Below are positions 62,909 through 64,000 of a stretch of DNA of 64,000 nucleotides, piece by piece. How positions within the stretch are numbered: position 1 is the first letter of the stretch; each line of letters opens with the position of its first letter. Under the pieces are notes generated by a model, which was not told the DNA's origin, did not search any database, and saw only the letters and a list, made by a program, of their open reading frames with translations. The DNA is from Dysgonomonas mossii (lineage in GTDB: Bacteria; Bacteroidota; Bacteroidia; Bacteroidales; Dysgonomonadaceae), in NCBI RefSeq assembly GCF_004569505.1, contig NZ_SPPK01000005.1, positions 1 to 64,000 on the forward strand, in the 5' to 3' direction. Made by a program: the position numbers and the translations under genes.

Positions 62909-64000
62909 TTAGAGATAAGTATCCAATGCCTTTTTAAGATCAGTAATAAGATCTTCTATATTTTCTATACCTACAGACAAGCGTATCAGGGTATCTGTTA
63001 TACCTATAGCTTCACGTTCTTCTTTTGAAACAGAAGCATGAGTCATTAATGCCGGCAGTTCGATAAGAGATTCTACACCTCCAAGACTTTCGGCCAGTGC
63101 AAATAGATGAAGAGATTCTAGAAAGTGTTTCGAATTATCTATATTTCCTTTTAGTTCAAATGAGATAATTCCACCAGAACCTATTGTTTGTTTTCTTGCC
63201 AAATCGTATTGAGGGTGGCTCTTAAGACCCGGATAAATAACCTTCGTAACATTCGGATGTTCTTCTAAAAAAGCTCCAATTAATAAAGCATTTTCTTCGT
63301 GCTTTTGCATTCTTAGGCCTAATGTTTTAATTCCTCTTAAGGTGAGGTAAGAATCGAATGGGGATAAAACTGCGCCTACTGCATTTTGATAGTACTGTAT
63401 TTTGTGATATAAATTATCATCAGACAGCATAACAGATCCGCCCAAAACATCACTGTGACCTCCAATATATTTCGTAGAACTATATAGGACAATATCAGCT
63501 CCTAGACTAAGTGGTCTTTGAAAATATGGAGAGAGAAAAGTATTGTCTACTACCAAAATTAATCCTTCCTTTTTCGTGATGGTTGATACTGCGGCTATAT
63601 CCGATAATTTAAGTAAAGGATTAGTTGGTGATTCCAGCCACACTAAACGGGTATTAGGACGTACGCTTTTTTCTAAATTCAGGATGTCTATAGTATCAAT
63701 ATAGGATACCTCGATCTTATACTCATTGAATATTTTGTTGAATAGCCGCTTCGTTCCGCCATACAGATCGTCAGAGGCAATGATATGATCTCCTGCTTTT
63801 AATAAGGCTAATATTACACTTGTTTCAGCAGCTAATCCGGAACTGAAGGCAAATGCGTATTTTGCATTTTCAAGAGCAGCTAGTTTTTCTTCCAGAGCTT
63901 TCCTGGTTGGATTCAACGACCGCGTATATTCGTATCCGGCAGTAGGTTCCTCAACTTTCTCTCTGGCGAAAGTGGTAGACAAATGTATTGGGACTACAAC
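62909..64000 (-). CDS. cystathionine gamma-synthase/lyase-family PLP enzyme, partial
   Basis: At least 363 residues of a Cys/Met-metabolism PLP enzyme. The frame is open to the window edge (VVVPIHLSTTFARE at the end), so the N-terminal part lies outside. Marks are GYEYTRSLNPTRKALE, the PLP-binding Lys in YSSTKYIGGHSDV, DNTFLSPYFQRPL, and SLGGVESLIELPALMTH. The family includes cystathionine gamma-synthase, gamma-lyase and O-acetylhomoserine sulfhydrylase; the exact reaction is not decidable here, so no gene symbol is given. Its terminator separates it from the leader ORF. Confidence 0.9.
   Translation of the reverse strand, partial: VVVPIHLSTTFAREKVEEPTAGYEYTRSLNPTRKALEEKLAALENAKYAFAFSSGLAAETSVILALLKAGDHIIASDDLYGGTKRLFNKIFNEYKIEVSYIDTIDILNLEKSVRPNTRLVWLESPTNPLLKLSDIAAVSTITKKEGLILVVDNTFLSPYFQRPLSLGADIVLYSSTKYIGGHSDVLGGSVMLSDDNLYHKIQYYQNAVGAVLSPFDSYLTLRGIKTLGLRMQKHEENALLIGAFLEEHPNVTKVIYPGLKSHPQYDLARKQTIGSGGIISFELKGNIDNSKHFLESLHLFALAESLGGVESLIELPALMTHASVSKEEREAIGITDTLIRLSVGIENIEDLITDLKKALDTYL

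Noticed and set aside
1..64000. CRISPR array or cas genes
   Set aside because: No regularly spaced repeats of 23-50 bases with unique spacers were seen, and no Cas motif appears.

Overview
The window reads as chromosome of a low-GC member of the Bacteroidales, in the Dysgonomonas/Bacteroides range. Evidence: a SusC/SusD pair with a hybrid two-component regulator, CTnDOT-type tyrosine recombinases, BtgA/BtgB-type mobilization proteins, acidic residues after lipoprotein cysteines, and several TAnnTTTG -7 promoter boxes. Genus is an inference.

Layout. 1-9.3 kb is a patchwork of mobile-element debris: a frameshifted monooxygenase, an integrase (519-1709) with three small helix-turn-helix genes, a WYL-regulator remnant, a frameshifted helical-repeat gene, an AlkZ-like winged-helix protein, a RhuM-Fic fusion, and a frameshifted second integrase with a multi-HTH zinc-ribbon protein, abutting the 3' end of mnmE. 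9.4-16.3 kb is core chromosome: mnmE, a secreted protein, purF, dnaX, a CDGSH protein and tRNA-Leu(TAG).

16.4-33.7 kb is an integrated mobilizable element next to tRNA-Leu. It carries two tandem integrases, two AbiTii-domain proteins, a compact nested-hairpin element, a PD-(D/E)XK endonuclease, BtgB/BtgA mobilization genes with an oriT-like hairpin cluster, an RteC-like regulator split by a possible -1 frameshift site, and a TetR-controlled cargo (broken ketoacyl-ACP synthase III, AraC regulator, ketopantoate-reductase-like protein). A tightly overlapping three-gene operon encodes a GIY-YIG protein, a PD-(D/E)XK protein and a small helical protein. The right end holds two truncated integrases facing opposite ways. 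The AbiTii genes, the endonuclease and the three-gene operon together look like a defense island; the three-gene operon is the best candidate for an undescribed system.

33.9-57.7 kb: a 2003-residue alpha-2-macroglobulin-like protein containing a SusC-type plug module, then a polysaccharide utilization locus. GH2 and the hybrid sensor face left; a surface lipoprotein, SusC, SusD, GH30 and tandem GH43 face right. The enzyme set suggests a beta-galactan or arabinogalactan side chain as substrate. 57.7-64 kb, all leftward: an orphan MetQ lipoprotein with a small Fe-S-protein-like fragment, an M14 metallopeptidase, a PstS-like binding protein, a short ORF ending Met-Arg-Met-His-Cys-Cys that looks like a sulfur-sensing leader, and a trans-sulfuration enzyme cut by the window end.

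At least five genes carry simple frame-disrupting changes. Most lie in the mobile regions, which fits decay, but read errors cannot be excluded from sequence alone.
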